Assembly (NCBI GenBank): GCA_034180465.1
Contig: JAXFOH010000007.1
Span: 1-54,612 of the forward strand
Reading direction: 5' to 3'
Length of the DNA: 54,612 nt
Source: CAKUIA01 sp034180465
GTDB taxonomy: Bacteria; Verrucomicrobiota; Verrucomicrobiia; Opitutales; Intestinicryptomonadaceae
This document shows, piece by piece, positions 9,055 to 17,268 of the stretch. Numbering within the stretch: position 1 is the stretch's first letter; each line of letters opens with the position of its first letter. The notes below the pieces were generated by a model. That model was not told the origin of the DNA. It worked only from the letters and a program-made list of their open reading frames with translations, and did no database searches. The position numbers and the translations under genes are program-made.

Positions 9055-9936
9055 TTAAAATTGCAATAAAACATCGCTCCAGTCGCCCATTTGGCGAAAG
9101 TCTATTTTCTTTGCGCGCCCATTAGAGGCTTCCCAAAAAACCTTGCGCACATGCTCGTTTTCGGCAGCCAAAATTCCGCTTAAAATAAGCGAGCCGCCGT
9201 CTTTTACGGCGTCCGCCAAATATTGCGCGTTCATTTCAAGAATGTTCGCCAAAATATTCGCCACAACAATATCGAATTTGCGCGAGCTTATACCCTCTTT
9301 TATGCCGCAAACCTTGAACATATCTTTGCACTCTATGCCGTTGCGATGCGCGTTTTCGTTTGCCACTTGCACCGCCGAACTTTCTATATCGAAACCTTCG
9401 GCGTTGTCGCAGCCGTAAAGCTTGCTGCTTAACGCCAAAATGCCCGAGCCGCAGCCTGCGTCTACAAGGCTTTTTCCTTTAAGCGTGCCTCCGTTTGCCT
9501 CGCAAATGTCCAGAATTCTTGCCATGCAAAGGCGTGTGGTGGCGTGGTCGCCCGTGCCGAACGCGCCCTCGGCGTCGAAATAAAATACCTTGTCGCCCTC
9601 TTTTAGCCCGTTGTAACTGTCTTTAAGCCAAATGGGCACCCAGTGCAAATTTTTGCACACATAGGGCGAAAGATATTTTTTATATTCGTTTTGAAAGTCT
9701 TTTTTAAAGATTTCGGTGCGGGTAAAATCGCCCTCTTTTAGCTCGGGGAATGTCGCGCACAATTCGCGCAAAGACGAATCGGCTTGGGCTTTGTCGTCGA
9801 AATATCCGCACAGCTGCATATCGTCGGGAAAATCGACAAGCTGCTCTATGCTCCAGTTCTGCGAACCTGTTTCGTAAAAATAGTCCTCGTAGATTTGCGA
9901 AAGGTTCGGGTCTATTTGGGCGGAAAGCTTAAGCAT
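9055..9936 (-). CDS. prmA: Ribosomal protein L11 methyltransferase
   Basis: A 293-residue class I SAM-dependent methyltransferase that trimethylates lysines of ribosomal protein L11. The family signature AFGTGDHATTRL lies at 125-136, SAM motif I DAGCGSGILAL at 159-169, and the NILANIL stretch that serves as the catalytic NPPY-like motif near 220. The start chosen (9936, MLKLSAQI) overlaps the ROK kinase stop by eight bases; a further upstream start would run deep into that gene. Its substrate L11 is encoded in the same window (52266-52691). Confidence 0.92.
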   Translation of the reverse strand: MLKLSAQIDPNLSQIYEDYFYETGSQNWSIEQLVDFPDDMQLCGYFDDKAQADSSLRELCATFPELKEGDFTRTEIFKKDFQNEYKKYLSPYVCKNLHWVPIWLKDSYNGLKEGDKVFYFDAEGAFGTGDHATTRLCMARILDICEANGGTLKGKSLVDAGCGSGILALSSKLYGCDNAEGFDIESSAVQVANENAHRNGIECKDMFKVCGIKEGISSRKFDIVVANILANILEMNAQYLADAVKDGGSLILSGILAAENEHVRKVFWEASNGRAKKIDFRQMGDWSDVLLQF

Positions 9937-10885
9937 TTTCCACGGCGTCCCATACAAGGGCCGAAGCCCCCAATATTGCGGCATATGCCGATGGCAGCTT
10001 GCTGGGCAAAAGCTTTACCTTGTTTTTAAACACTTCCAAAAGGTGCTCGTTCATAGACTTTTCGGCGGGTTTAAAGATAAGGTCGCCCGCCTTTACGGGG
10101 CCGCCAAAAAGGAATATCGCTTCGGGGCGCGAAAACATAACAAAGTCTGCCAAAGATTTGCCAAGCATATAACCCGTATATTCGTAGGTTTCCATAGCCG
10201 CTTTGTCGCCCGCGCGGGCTGCGTCTTCTATAACCTTTGCGTCCATATCCGACCACTTTACATCGCTTATGCTGCTGCGGCCGTTATATTCGCATACCTT
10301 TTCAAAATAAGTTCTTTTAATGCCCGTTGCCGAAACGTAGGCCTCTAAACAGCCGCGTTTGCCACAGTTGCACATTCTGCCCGAATCCACAACAGTTACA
10401 TGGCCAAGCTCGCCCGCAAAACCGTCGGCACCATATACCATTTTACCGTTTACAACTATGCCCGAGCCCAAACCCGTGCCCAGCGTAATCATAATAAAAT
10501 CCTTCATATCCTTTGCCCCGCCGTAAATCTTTTCGCCCAACGCCGCGGCGTTGGCGTCGTTTGTAAGATACATGTGCTCGAGGTTAAAATTCATTCTAAG
10601 CGTGTCTATAATAGGCCCGCTTGTAAAAGGCAAATTCGGCGCCATTTCTATTGCACCAGTATAGTAGTTTGCATTGGGAGCCCCCAAGCCTATGCCCATG
10701 CACTTGCCGTCGCTAACAAGCTCCATAAGCGATTTTATAGCCTTTACCAGCAACGACATATACGAATTGTAGTCGTTTGCGTCGGTTGTCGAAAACCTGT
10801 TTTCGGCTACAACTTTGCCGTCTTTTAAAACTGCGCCTATTTTTGTGTTTGTGCCGCCTATGTCTATTCCGATTGCGTATTCCAT
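9929..10885 (-). CDS. ROK-family sugar kinase, probably glucokinase
   Basis: A 318-residue ROK kinase. The phosphate-1 motif DIGGTNTK is at 8-15 and the catalytic aspartate is D110 in LTNDANAA. The ROK zinc site is intact, with H162 in ELGH and C172, C174 and C179 in CNCGKRGCLEAY. It lacks an N-terminal DNA-binding domain, so it is an enzyme and not a ROK repressor. Glucokinase is the likeliest role, but N-acetylhexosamine kinases look similar. The gene overlaps prmA by eight bases. Confidence 0.85.
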   Translation of the reverse strand: MEYAIGIDIGGTNTKIGAVLKDGKVVAENRFSTTDANDYNSYMSLLVKAIKSLMELVSDGKCMGIGLGAPNANYYTGAIEMAPNLPFTSGPIIDTLRMNFNLEHMYLTNDANAAALGEKIYGGAKDMKDFIMITLGTGLGSGIVVNGKMVYGADGFAGELGHVTVVDSGRMCNCGKRGCLEAYVSATGIKRTYFEKVCEYNGRSSISDVKWSDMDAKVIEDAARAGDKAAMETYEYTGYMLGKSLADFVMFSRPEAIFLFGGPVKAGDLIFKPAEKSMNEHLLEVFKNKVKLLPSKLPSAYAAILGASALVWDAVENA

Positions 10886-10918
10886 ATTTGTAAAGATTTA
10901 ATAGTTTTTAAAGCCTTA

Positions 10919-12289
10919 TTATTTCGATAGTTTTTCAAAAAGCAATTCATAAAGTTTTGCGCCTTTTTCGAGCATTTCCAGATAGAACGACTCGTTGGGA
11001 GCGTGCAGGTTGTCTTGCGGGGTAAATAGCCCTGTCATAACAAAATCCAACTTGGCTACATCGTGCATATAAGCCACAAGCGAAATGCTGCCGCCGTCGC
11101 GCACAAAAAGCGGCGGCTTGCCGAACACTTCGCAAACCGATTCTTTTAAACCGCGCAAAACCGCGCCTTTTACAGAGTCTTTTCCCGCCTCGGTTTTGGC
11201 GTCTATATAATACGCCTTTGCCCCGCAACCGTTGTGGGCTTTAAAGGAAACATTTACGCCTTTTGGGCACCTTTGCAAAATCGCGTTTTGCACAAGTTTT
11301 AAGATTTTTGAAGGAGATTGATCGGGAACAAGCCTACAGGATATTTTGCAGAAGGACTCGGAGGGAATTATGGTTTTAAGATCGTTGCCCTGCCAGCCGC
11401 CGCCAATACCGTTTATTTCCAAAGTAGGCATTGCCCTTGTAGACGCCATAACATCTACGCCCTTTTGCGAATACAAAGCGTCTACATTCAACTCTTTTTT
11501 TATGCCTTCGGGTGAAATGGGCAGCTTTTTCATTTCGGCAACCTCCCAATCGCTAACGGGTTTTACATCGCTATAAAAGCCGTCTATTGCAACAAGGCCG
11601 TCGGCGCCGTGCAAAGAGGCAAGCACTTCGCACATAGCCTGAAGCGGGTTATATACCATACCGCCATACATACCCGAATGAAGGTCGCATTTTGCGCCTT
11701 TAAACACCGCGTCGAACGACACCATTCCCCTTACGCCCGTAGTTACCAAAATTTGCGATTTGTCGGGGCTCATTGTGTCGCTTAAAAGAACTATGTCGTA
11801 TTTTGCCAATTCGTCTTTATGCGAATCTATGAAGCCTGCCATGCTCGGGCTCGAAACTTCCTCTTCGCCGTCGAATATAAAGGCAATGTCTATGGCGCTG
11901 TCGGGATTTTTATCCAAAAAGTTAAGGTAGCCTGCAAGTAGCGCGGTAAATGGGCCCTTGTTGTCGGCGGTGCCCCTGCCGCAAAGCTTGCCGTTTTTTT
12001 CCACGGCAACAAAGGGGTCGCTTGTCCACTTGCCCAGAGGCTCTACGGGCTGAACGTCGTAGTGCCCGTAGCACAAAATTCTTGCCTTTGGCGTTGTTTT
12101 GCAGTTGCGCTTTGCCCAAACAATGGGGTGCAGCGGCGTTTTAACCAATTCGCTTTCAAAGCCGTGCCGTTGCATAAAATCGCGCAAGAACGCGCCGCAC
12201 TCGCGCACGCTACCCGCCAGTTCGGGATTTGCCGAAACACTTTTAAATGAAACTAGTTTTTTAAGGAAAGATACGCTGTCGAATTGCAT
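10919..12289 (-). CDS. M20-family metallopeptidase (dipeptidase-like)
   Basis: A 456-residue peptidase of the M20 family, close to the dipeptidase/ArgE/DapE-type group. The metal-binding and catalytic motifs are visible: GHYDVQPVE (H76, D78), GRGTADNKG (D109) and FDGEEEVSSP (about 139-148), with a late LHAPNE histidine. An internal dimerisation domain lies between about residues 190 and 330. It is cytoplasmic, with no signal peptide. It probably cleaves dipeptides for amino-acid supply. The 33-base gap to the ROK gene suggests co-transcription. Confidence 0.86.
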   Translation of the reverse strand: MQFDSVSFLKKLVSFKSVSANPELAGSVRECGAFLRDFMQRHGFESELVKTPLHPIVWAKRNCKTTPKARILCYGHYDVQPVEPLGKWTSDPFVAVEKNGKLCGRGTADNKGPFTALLAGYLNFLDKNPDSAIDIAFIFDGEEEVSSPSMAGFIDSHKDELAKYDIVLLSDTMSPDKSQILVTTGVRGMVSFDAVFKGAKCDLHSGMYGGMVYNPLQAMCEVLASLHGADGLVAIDGFYSDVKPVSDWEVAEMKKLPISPEGIKKELNVDALYSQKGVDVMASTRAMPTLEINGIGGGWQGNDLKTIIPSESFCKISCRLVPDQSPSKILKLVQNAILQRCPKGVNVSFKAHNGCGAKAYYIDAKTEAGKDSVKGAVLRGLKESVCEVFGKPPLFVRDGGSISLVAYMHDVAKLDFVMTGLFTPQDNLHAPNESFYLEMLEKGAKLYELLFEKLSK

Positions 12290-12330
12290 TTTAAAATTTT
12301 GCCGAATAAAAAATTTATCTACTTTGCCGA

Positions 12331-12366
12331 AAACAAAACGAGACCGTCAAAAATATGGCGGCCTCG
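12331..12366 (-). terminator. Rho-independent terminator of the small lipoprotein gene
   Basis: Read on the minus strand, CGAGGCCGCC (12366-12357) pairs with GACGGTCTCG (12348-12339) with one mismatch, then runs into TTTTGTTT. This is a convincing intrinsic terminator between the lipoprotein gene and the M20 peptidase gene. Confidence 0.72.
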
Positions 12367-12390
12367 AACAAATATGCGTCAAAAAAACAA

Positions 12391-12783
12391 CTACATGCCC
12401 TTTAACACTTTGGACATTTGGTTGTAGATTTCCTGGCACTTCATTAGGTTGCCGCTGCCGTATTTAAACACGGCCTTGCAAATGCCGGGCTTTTCCTGCG
12501 AAATTGCAACGCTTATGAATGCGTCTTTTGGGCCTCTGGCAATAATCTTTGCCGTGTTGGGCTTTACCTTTTGTCCAACCCTGTAGTATTTAAGCTGGTC
12601 TAACGCTGTGTTGGCAGCCTTAAACACAACGTTTATGTCGCCGTCGAAACGGCCAATCATTTCGCCCGAAGCGGAATCGTAGTTGGCTTCGGGGTGTGTT
12701 TCGGATTCTACGCCCAAGTTTGTGGTGCACCCTACAAACAAGGCAGCAACAGACGCCAATAATGCTAAAGTTAATTTTTTCAT
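12391..12783 (-). CDS. Small outer-envelope lipoprotein, DUF3568-like
   Basis: A 130-residue lipoprotein. The signal MKKLTLALLASVAALFVGC ends in a lipobox with C19, the lipidated residue after cleavage. The mature part is short, with a fold pattern (GEMIGRFDGDINVVFKAA, then TALDQLKYYRV) that recalls the DUF3568 family of unknown function; that link is from memory. It probably sits in the periplasm anchored to a membrane. It has its own terminator. Upstream bases 12784-12831 are A/T rich with TATAAC and TATAAT boxes on the minus strand that could serve as a -10, but no clear -35 was found. Confidence 0.72.
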   Translation of the reverse strand: MKKLTLALLASVAALFVGCTTNLGVESETHPEANYDSASGEMIGRFDGDINVVFKAANTALDQLKYYRVGQKVKPNTAKIIARGPKDAFISVAISQEKPGICKAVFKYGSGNLMKCQEIYNQMSKVLKGM

Positions 12784-12831
12784 AATGATTATATAATTTA
12801 GTTTGGTTATAATTTTACAAGCTTTTTTTGC

Positions 12832-14253
12832 CTATTCTTTTACAATTTCAAAACCGTCTTTCTTGTCTAGAACGCTCCAGCCCAAGGCCGAAATTTCCTT
12901 CCTTAAAGAATCTGCCAAGGCAAAATCCTTCGCCTTTTTTGCGTCCCAACGCTTTTGGGCAAGTTCTTTTATGTTTTCGGGAACATCTACAACCTGCTTA
13001 GCCAGTGTTTCGAAGGGAACAATGCCAATGCAATAGAGAAAACGCGCATAGCTTTTTGCGTCCTGCAAGGTGGGTGTTTCGAGTTTTTGGAACGCCGTAA
13101 ACACCTCGCCCATTGCCTTGGGCACGTTTAGGTCGTCGCACATCGCGTTGTAGGCTAGGGTAAACGCGCCCTTTTCCTCTCCGAAATCTTTCTTTGCCAA
13201 AATTTCGCAAAACTGTTTTTTTGTCAGCGGAATTTTTTCGAGCATAGCCGAAGAGTGCTTATCTAGCTTTGCAAGCGCGCTTTTGGCATCGTCTAGCCCC
13301 TTAAACGTAAAGTTAAGCTGCTGGCGATAGTGCCCCATAAGCAACGCCAACCTAACCTGCATGGGAGCGTATCCTTTGCCTTCTAAATCGTCTAAAGTGT
13401 AGAGATTGCCCAAACTTTTCGACATCTTTTTGCCCTCTACCATCAGGTGCGCCGAATGGAACCAATAGCGCACATAGGGCTTTACGCCGCTTGCGCATTC
13501 GCTTTGGGCAATTTCGTTTTCGTGGTGGGGAAAGCACAAGTCTATGCCGCCGCCGTGAAGGTCGAAGCTGGACCCTAAATATTTCGCGCTCATAGCCGAG
13601 CACTCTATATGCCAGCCGGGTCTGCCTTCGCCCCACGGGCTTTTCCAAGAATTTTCGCCGTCTTCGGGTTTTCTGCCCTTCCACAATGCGAAGTCCGAAA
13701 CATTGTCGCGCTCGTACTCGTCCGCCAAATTTGCGTTGCCCGCCGAATTTTCGCTTTGGGTGGATAGTGAAGAGGCATCTAACCCCGAAAGTTTGCCGTA
13801 TTCGGGAAAGCTTGAAATTTTAAAGTATACGCTGCCGTCGGGCATAGCGTAGGCGTGGCCCTTTTCGATAAGCGTTTTTACCATTTTTATCTGCTCGCCA
13901 ATATGCTCGGTAGCCTTTGGCTCTATAGTGGGGGCAAGCATATTAAGCTTTTGGCAGTCGGCGTGGAATTTGTCGGTCCACTTTTGGGTAAACTCCTTTA
14001 AAGTTATGCCCAATTTTTGGCTTTCCCTAATGGTTTTGTCGTCTACGTCGGTTATGTTGCGAACGTGCTTTACCTTTATGCCCGATGCCTCAAGCGTTCT
14101 GCGCAGGGCGTCTTGAACCAAAAACGTTCTAAAATTGCCTATGTGGGCTGGCCCGTATACCGTAGGGCCGCAGCAATACATCTTAAACTCTGTCCCTTTT
14201 GGTTCCAAAGTTTCTTTGGCTCTGTCTATCGTATTGTGAATTAAAACCTTCAT
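12832..14253 (-). CDS. cysS: Cysteinyl-tRNA synthetase
   Basis: A 473-residue class I aminoacyl-tRNA synthetase that charges tRNA-Cys. It begins with the family pattern YCCGPTVYGPAHIGN, containing zinc ligand C28 and the HIGN signature at 37-40. The other zinc ligands lie near C218 (WHIECSAM) and HHEN (243-246), and the KMSKS loop is at 276-280. Length and order are typical. The gene is divergent from hemB, with only 44 bases between the starts, so both promoters share that space. Confidence 0.96.
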   Translation of the reverse strand: MKVLIHNTIDRAKETLEPKGTEFKMYCCGPTVYGPAHIGNFRTFLVQDALRRTLEASGIKVKHVRNITDVDDKTIRESQKLGITLKEFTQKWTDKFHADCQKLNMLAPTIEPKATEHIGEQIKMVKTLIEKGHAYAMPDGSVYFKISSFPEYGKLSGLDASSLSTQSENSAGNANLADEYERDNVSDFALWKGRKPEDGENSWKSPWGEGRPGWHIECSAMSAKYLGSSFDLHGGGIDLCFPHHENEIAQSECASGVKPYVRYWFHSAHLMVEGKKMSKSLGNLYTLDDLEGKGYAPMQVRLALLMGHYRQQLNFTFKGLDDAKSALAKLDKHSSAMLEKIPLTKKQFCEILAKKDFGEEKGAFTLAYNAMCDDLNVPKAMGEVFTAFQKLETPTLQDAKSYARFLYCIGIVPFETLAKQVVDVPENIKELAQKRWDAKKAKDFALADSLRKEISALGWSVLDKKDGFEIVKE

Positions 14254-14297
14254 TATTTTATTGCGTAAATTATAGATTGTATGAAAATAAAAACATT

Positions 14298-15320
14298 ATG
14301 GACGAAAATTTCAAGCTCGATATAAGACAACGTCCGAGAAGAATGAGGAAAAGCAAATCCATACTCGGATTGTGTCAGGAAACATACCTTTGCAAAAAAG
14401 ACCTAATACAGCCTTTATTTGTAATCGACCAAAAAAACAAAACTCAAGCCATAGACTCTATGCCCGACCAATACAGGCTAAGCATAGACAGGCTTTTAAA
14501 AAAGTGCGACGACCTTCTTAAAAACGGCATTTCAAGCATTGCGCTTTTCCCCACTTTAGACGCAAAACTTAAAGACGAAAAAGCCTCGCAGGCGGTAAAC
14601 GAAAACTGCCTGTTCTACATGGCAATACGAAGCGTAAAAAAACGCTTCCCCGAAATGACGCTTATTGCCGACATTGCCCTAGACCCATATACCAGCCATG
14701 GGCACGACGGGCTTATAGACCCGAAAACAAATACGATTATGAACGACGAAACGGTTGAAATTTTAACCGCTATGTCGCTTTTATGCGCCGATGCGGGAGC
14801 CGATTTTGTTGCGCCGTCGGATATGATGGACGGCAGAATAGGCGCTATACGCGAAAACCTCGACGAATGCGGCTTTGCAAACACTGCCATTATGGCATAC
14901 AGCGCAAAATACGCCTCGGTATTTTACGGGCCGTTTAGGGACGCCGTAAAATCGTCTTCGGCGGCAGGCACAAAAAATCTCGACAAGCTTTCGTACCAGC
15001 TTAACCCCGCAAATTCCAGAACCGCAATTTTAGAGGCATATTTAGACGAAAGCGAATGCGCCGATGTTTTAATGGTAAAACCCGCAATGTATTATCTGGA
15101 CATTGTAAAGGCGGTGCGCGAACGCTCCATGCTGCCAATAGCAGCCTATCAGGTTTCGGGCGAATATTCTATGATAAAGAATGCGGCAAGCCTTGGATAT
15201 TTCGACTTAAACAAGGCTATTTACGAATCGCTTATATCCATAAAAAGAGCCGGAGCCGATATGATTTTAACCTACTTTGCGGAATACTACGCAAGGGAAA
15301 TGGCGGAAAAATTCCAATAA
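14298..15320 (+). CDS. hemB: Porphobilinogen synthase (5-aminolevulinate dehydratase)
   Basis: A 340-residue enzyme that condenses two 5-aminolevulinate molecules to porphobilinogen, an early common step of heme synthesis. The two active-site lysines are K204 (YSAKYAS) and K261 (MVKPAMYYLD), the latter forming the Schiff base. The metal loop reads ADIALDPYTSHGHDG (about 124-138) with aspartates where zinc-type enzymes have cysteines, so this is the magnesium-dependent type. The ATG at 14298 matches the family N-terminus; no strong SD precedes it. It lies apart from the other hem genes in this window. Confidence 0.95.
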   Translation: MDENFKLDIRQRPRRMRKSKSILGLCQETYLCKKDLIQPLFVIDQKNKTQAIDSMPDQYRLSIDRLLKKCDDLLKNGISSIALFPTLDAKLKDEKASQAVNENCLFYMAIRSVKKRFPEMTLIADIALDPYTSHGHDGLIDPKTNTIMNDETVEILTAMSLLCADAGADFVAPSDMMDGRIGAIRENLDECGFANTAIMAYSAKYASVFYGPFRDAVKSSSAAGTKNLDKLSYQLNPANSRTAILEAYLDESECADVLMVKPAMYYLDIVKAVRERSMLPIAAYQVSGEYSMIKNAASLGYFDLNKAIYESLISIKRAGADMILTYFAEYYAREMAEKFQ

Positions 15321-15331
15321 AAAAACAAGGC

Positions 15332-16249
15332 ATGCGCCGATTGCATAAATTTGGGGTGTTTACCGCGCAAAAAAGCACGGTAGCTTTCGTCGCATACTTT
15401 TTTGCAAAACTTTTTTTTGCACTCTTGCTAATGAGGAGCTTTTTGGGATTTTGCGCGGAAATGCCAGCCTTAAAGCTCGACACATTCATTTCGCAAAGCG
15501 AGCCTTCAAAAGCGTTCGAAAACGAAAAATTTCTTTCGGTTTCAAACGCAAAAGATTCGGCAAAGATTGCGTATATTCCCTTCAGGTGCGACCCGATTTT
15601 ATACGCCTTTAACCCGCAAAAAGATACAGTTTTTTTGTCGAAGCTTATTTTGCATATAAAGGCAAACCCAGTCTTTATTGAAAAGGTAAACAAGCTAATT
15701 AAAACCGCAAATAAAAATACCGAACAAGCTAGCGAAGATGAAATTGCGAAAATAAGAGAGGCAAAAGACGCCCTTAACATAAAAATTGCGGTATTTGCCA
15801 TAGTAAACGAATCGGCATTCTTCGATATTAACGACACCTACAAAGTTTCGTGGAACGGCGAAAACGAAAAAATTGCCCCCGCCCACGATACTAACTCTAC
15901 CGCGCTGGACACAACGGCGGCGTTTAGGCTTGGAACGCTGCAACTTAATTTAAAGGAACCTGTTAAAGACGGCGACAAGCTTGAATTTACAAGCGAAAAT
16001 TTTGCCGACTATATAAACTACGCGCTTGCCGCAAAAAGCGAAAAAAATAAGCCGCTGCCCTTCCCCAGATTTTGCCAACAGCTTGATATTGCAACACTTG
16101 TGTTGGTTCAAGAAGGCGGGATAACCCCACTTTTGTTTTATTCGACAAACTCGTTCGATGACGAAAACGACGGATTTGCAAACAAGCCCGACCTTAGGCC
16201 AAAACTGCTCTTAGAATTTTCGGCAAAAAGCGAAAATTCGGGCAGCTAG
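15332..16249 (+). CDS. Exported protein of unknown function, DNRLRE/CBM96-like
   Basis: About 305 residues with a long hydrophobic N-terminal signal (roughly 15-42, ending FLGFCAEMPA). The body begins LKLDTFISQSEPSKAFENEK and continues with beta-rich stretches such as IAYIPF, LSKLILHIKA, IKIAVFAIVN and LRPKLLLEFS. This order resembles the DNRLRE/CBM96 beta-sandwich domains found on secreted proteins of Verrucomicrobia and Planctomycetes; the match is inferred from pattern only. The start is uncertain: ATG at 15332 has AAGG one base ahead, and ATG at 15431 would shorten the signal. It starts 11 bases after hemB and is probably co-transcribed with it. Confidence 0.6.
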   Translation: MRRLHKFGVFTAQKSTVAFVAYFFAKLFFALLLMRSFLGFCAEMPALKLDTFISQSEPSKAFENEKFLSVSNAKDSAKIAYIPFRCDPILYAFNPQKDTVFLSKLILHIKANPVFIEKVNKLIKTANKNTEQASEDEIAKIREAKDALNIKIAVFAIVNESAFFDINDTYKVSWNGENEKIAPAHDTNSTALDTTAAFRLGTLQLNLKEPVKDGDKLEFTSENFADYINYALAAKSEKNKPLPFPRFCQQLDIATLVLVQEGGITPLLFYSTNSFDDENDGFANKPDLRPKLLLEFSAKSENSGS

Positions 16250-16327
16250 TCTATAAAAACAAAATTTTGTTAAAATTTTTACTTACTATATTTTTGTATG
16301 TTACGAAATTTATATATAAAAAAGTGC

Positions 16328-16356
16328 TTGACTTTTTTTAAGAGGTAGCTTAGCTA
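16328..16356 (+). promoter_or_regulatory. Sigma-70-like promoter for the gene at 16387
   Basis: TTGACT at 16328-16333, a 17-base spacer, and TAGCTA at 16351-16356. The predicted start of transcription is near 16363, giving a leader of about 24 bases that contains AAGG at 16376-16379, seven bases before the ATG. Confidence 0.6.
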
Positions 16357-16386
16357 TGCTGCCATAACTCAAAACAAGGTAACTAT

Positions 16387-17184
16387 ATGATGGGGAAAAA
16401 GGTTATTACGTTGTTGGGTTTTGCGTGCGCATTATTATCGGCAAGTGTCGTTAACGCACAAACTCAACAGGGGGCAAAAGCTCCCAAAGCAGTTGCAGCC
16501 AAAGCGGTTGCAAACACGGCCAAGGTGGGCGCGGCAAAAGATGCAGCCAAGTCTGCGCACAAAGTTGTGCAAATAGACGAATCTAAAATCGCAACTGTAG
16601 ACAAGTCTAAAATTGCAAAAGTAGATTCTTCTAAACTTGTGCCAAAAGCGCAAATTGCTGACAAAGTAGCCGAAGCAAAAAAGGCAAAAGATGCCAAAAA
16701 CGCAAAGCCCAAAAAAAAGCTGCGTAGCCGCAACCAGGTTATAAACATTCAGGTTGTGTCGTGGGGGCCGAAAATGGCCGACGCCGAAAGCGCGTGCTTG
16801 GCGGCTGTCCGCAAATATGCGGGCGAAAAACGCCAATATAATGTGAAAGATATTTCCTTTGTTAGGGAAAGCAGCACAAAGCTTATAGCATTTTTGCGAG
16901 CCGACTTTACCGAAAACATTATAGACGGCTTTAAACTTCAGCTTGAAGTTACCGCAGGCTACGGCACAACGCGCGAACGCGCCTACACAAGGGCAATGCA
17001 AAAGGCGGCATTTAAGGTGAAAACCGTGCGCTCGGCCTCCGACAACTGGAGTAAGGTGGACAGCAACATTAAAAACAGCAACGAGGAGGGATTTTTCCCC
17101 TATCTATACAGCTTCGAAAAAATCAACGATGAATATATGTGCAAGCTCTATTTCCAATACATAAAACCTGTAAACACAAAATAG
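16387..17184 (+). CDS. Exported Lys/Ala-rich protein of unknown function
   Basis: A 265-residue protein with a clear Sec signal peptide (cleavage likely after ASVVNA, residue 24). A low-complexity lysine/alanine linker (about 28-113) contains three imperfect eight-residue repeats of the form D-x-S-K-I/L-A-x-V at 64-87. A C-terminal globular domain (115-265) has no family I recognise. The basic linker could bind peptidoglycan, nucleic acid or acidic envelope polymers, but that is guesswork. It has its own promoter and a good SD, and a terminator downstream, so it is a single-gene unit. Confidence 0.72.
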   Translation: MMGKKVITLLGFACALLSASVVNAQTQQGAKAPKAVAAKAVANTAKVGAAKDAAKSAHKVVQIDESKIATVDKSKIAKVDSSKLVPKAQIADKVAEAKKAKDAKNAKPKKKLRSRNQVINIQVVSWGPKMADAESACLAAVRKYAGEKRQYNVKDISFVRESSTKLIAFLRADFTENIIDGFKLQLEVTAGYGTTRERAYTRAMQKAAFKVKTVRSASDNWSKVDSNIKNSNEEGFFPYLYSFEKINDEYMCKLYFQYIKPVNTK

Positions 17185-17218
17185 CGCTTTTGTTTTAAAT
17201 TAAATTCGAAAATAAAAA

Positions 17219-17250
17219 ATAAAACGCACCCCGAAAGGAGTGCGTTTTTA
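17219..17250. terminator. Bidirectional terminator between convergent genes
   Basis: ACGCACCCC, GAAA loop and GGAGTGCGT form a hairpin flanked by A runs on the left and T runs on the right. It can end both the plus-strand gene at 16387 and the minus-strand galK operon. Confidence 0.8.
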
Positions 17251-17268
17251 AATTGCCGAAATTTCCCG

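Noticed and set aside
15056..15331. Upstream extension of the exported protein into hemB
   Set aside because: It lies in a different frame inside a well conserved gene; the product there is not protein-like.
16258..16271. AACAAAATTTTGTT palindrome as an operator
   Set aside because: It is purely A/T, lies 57 bases before the promoter, and such palindromes arise by chance in A/T-rich spacers.
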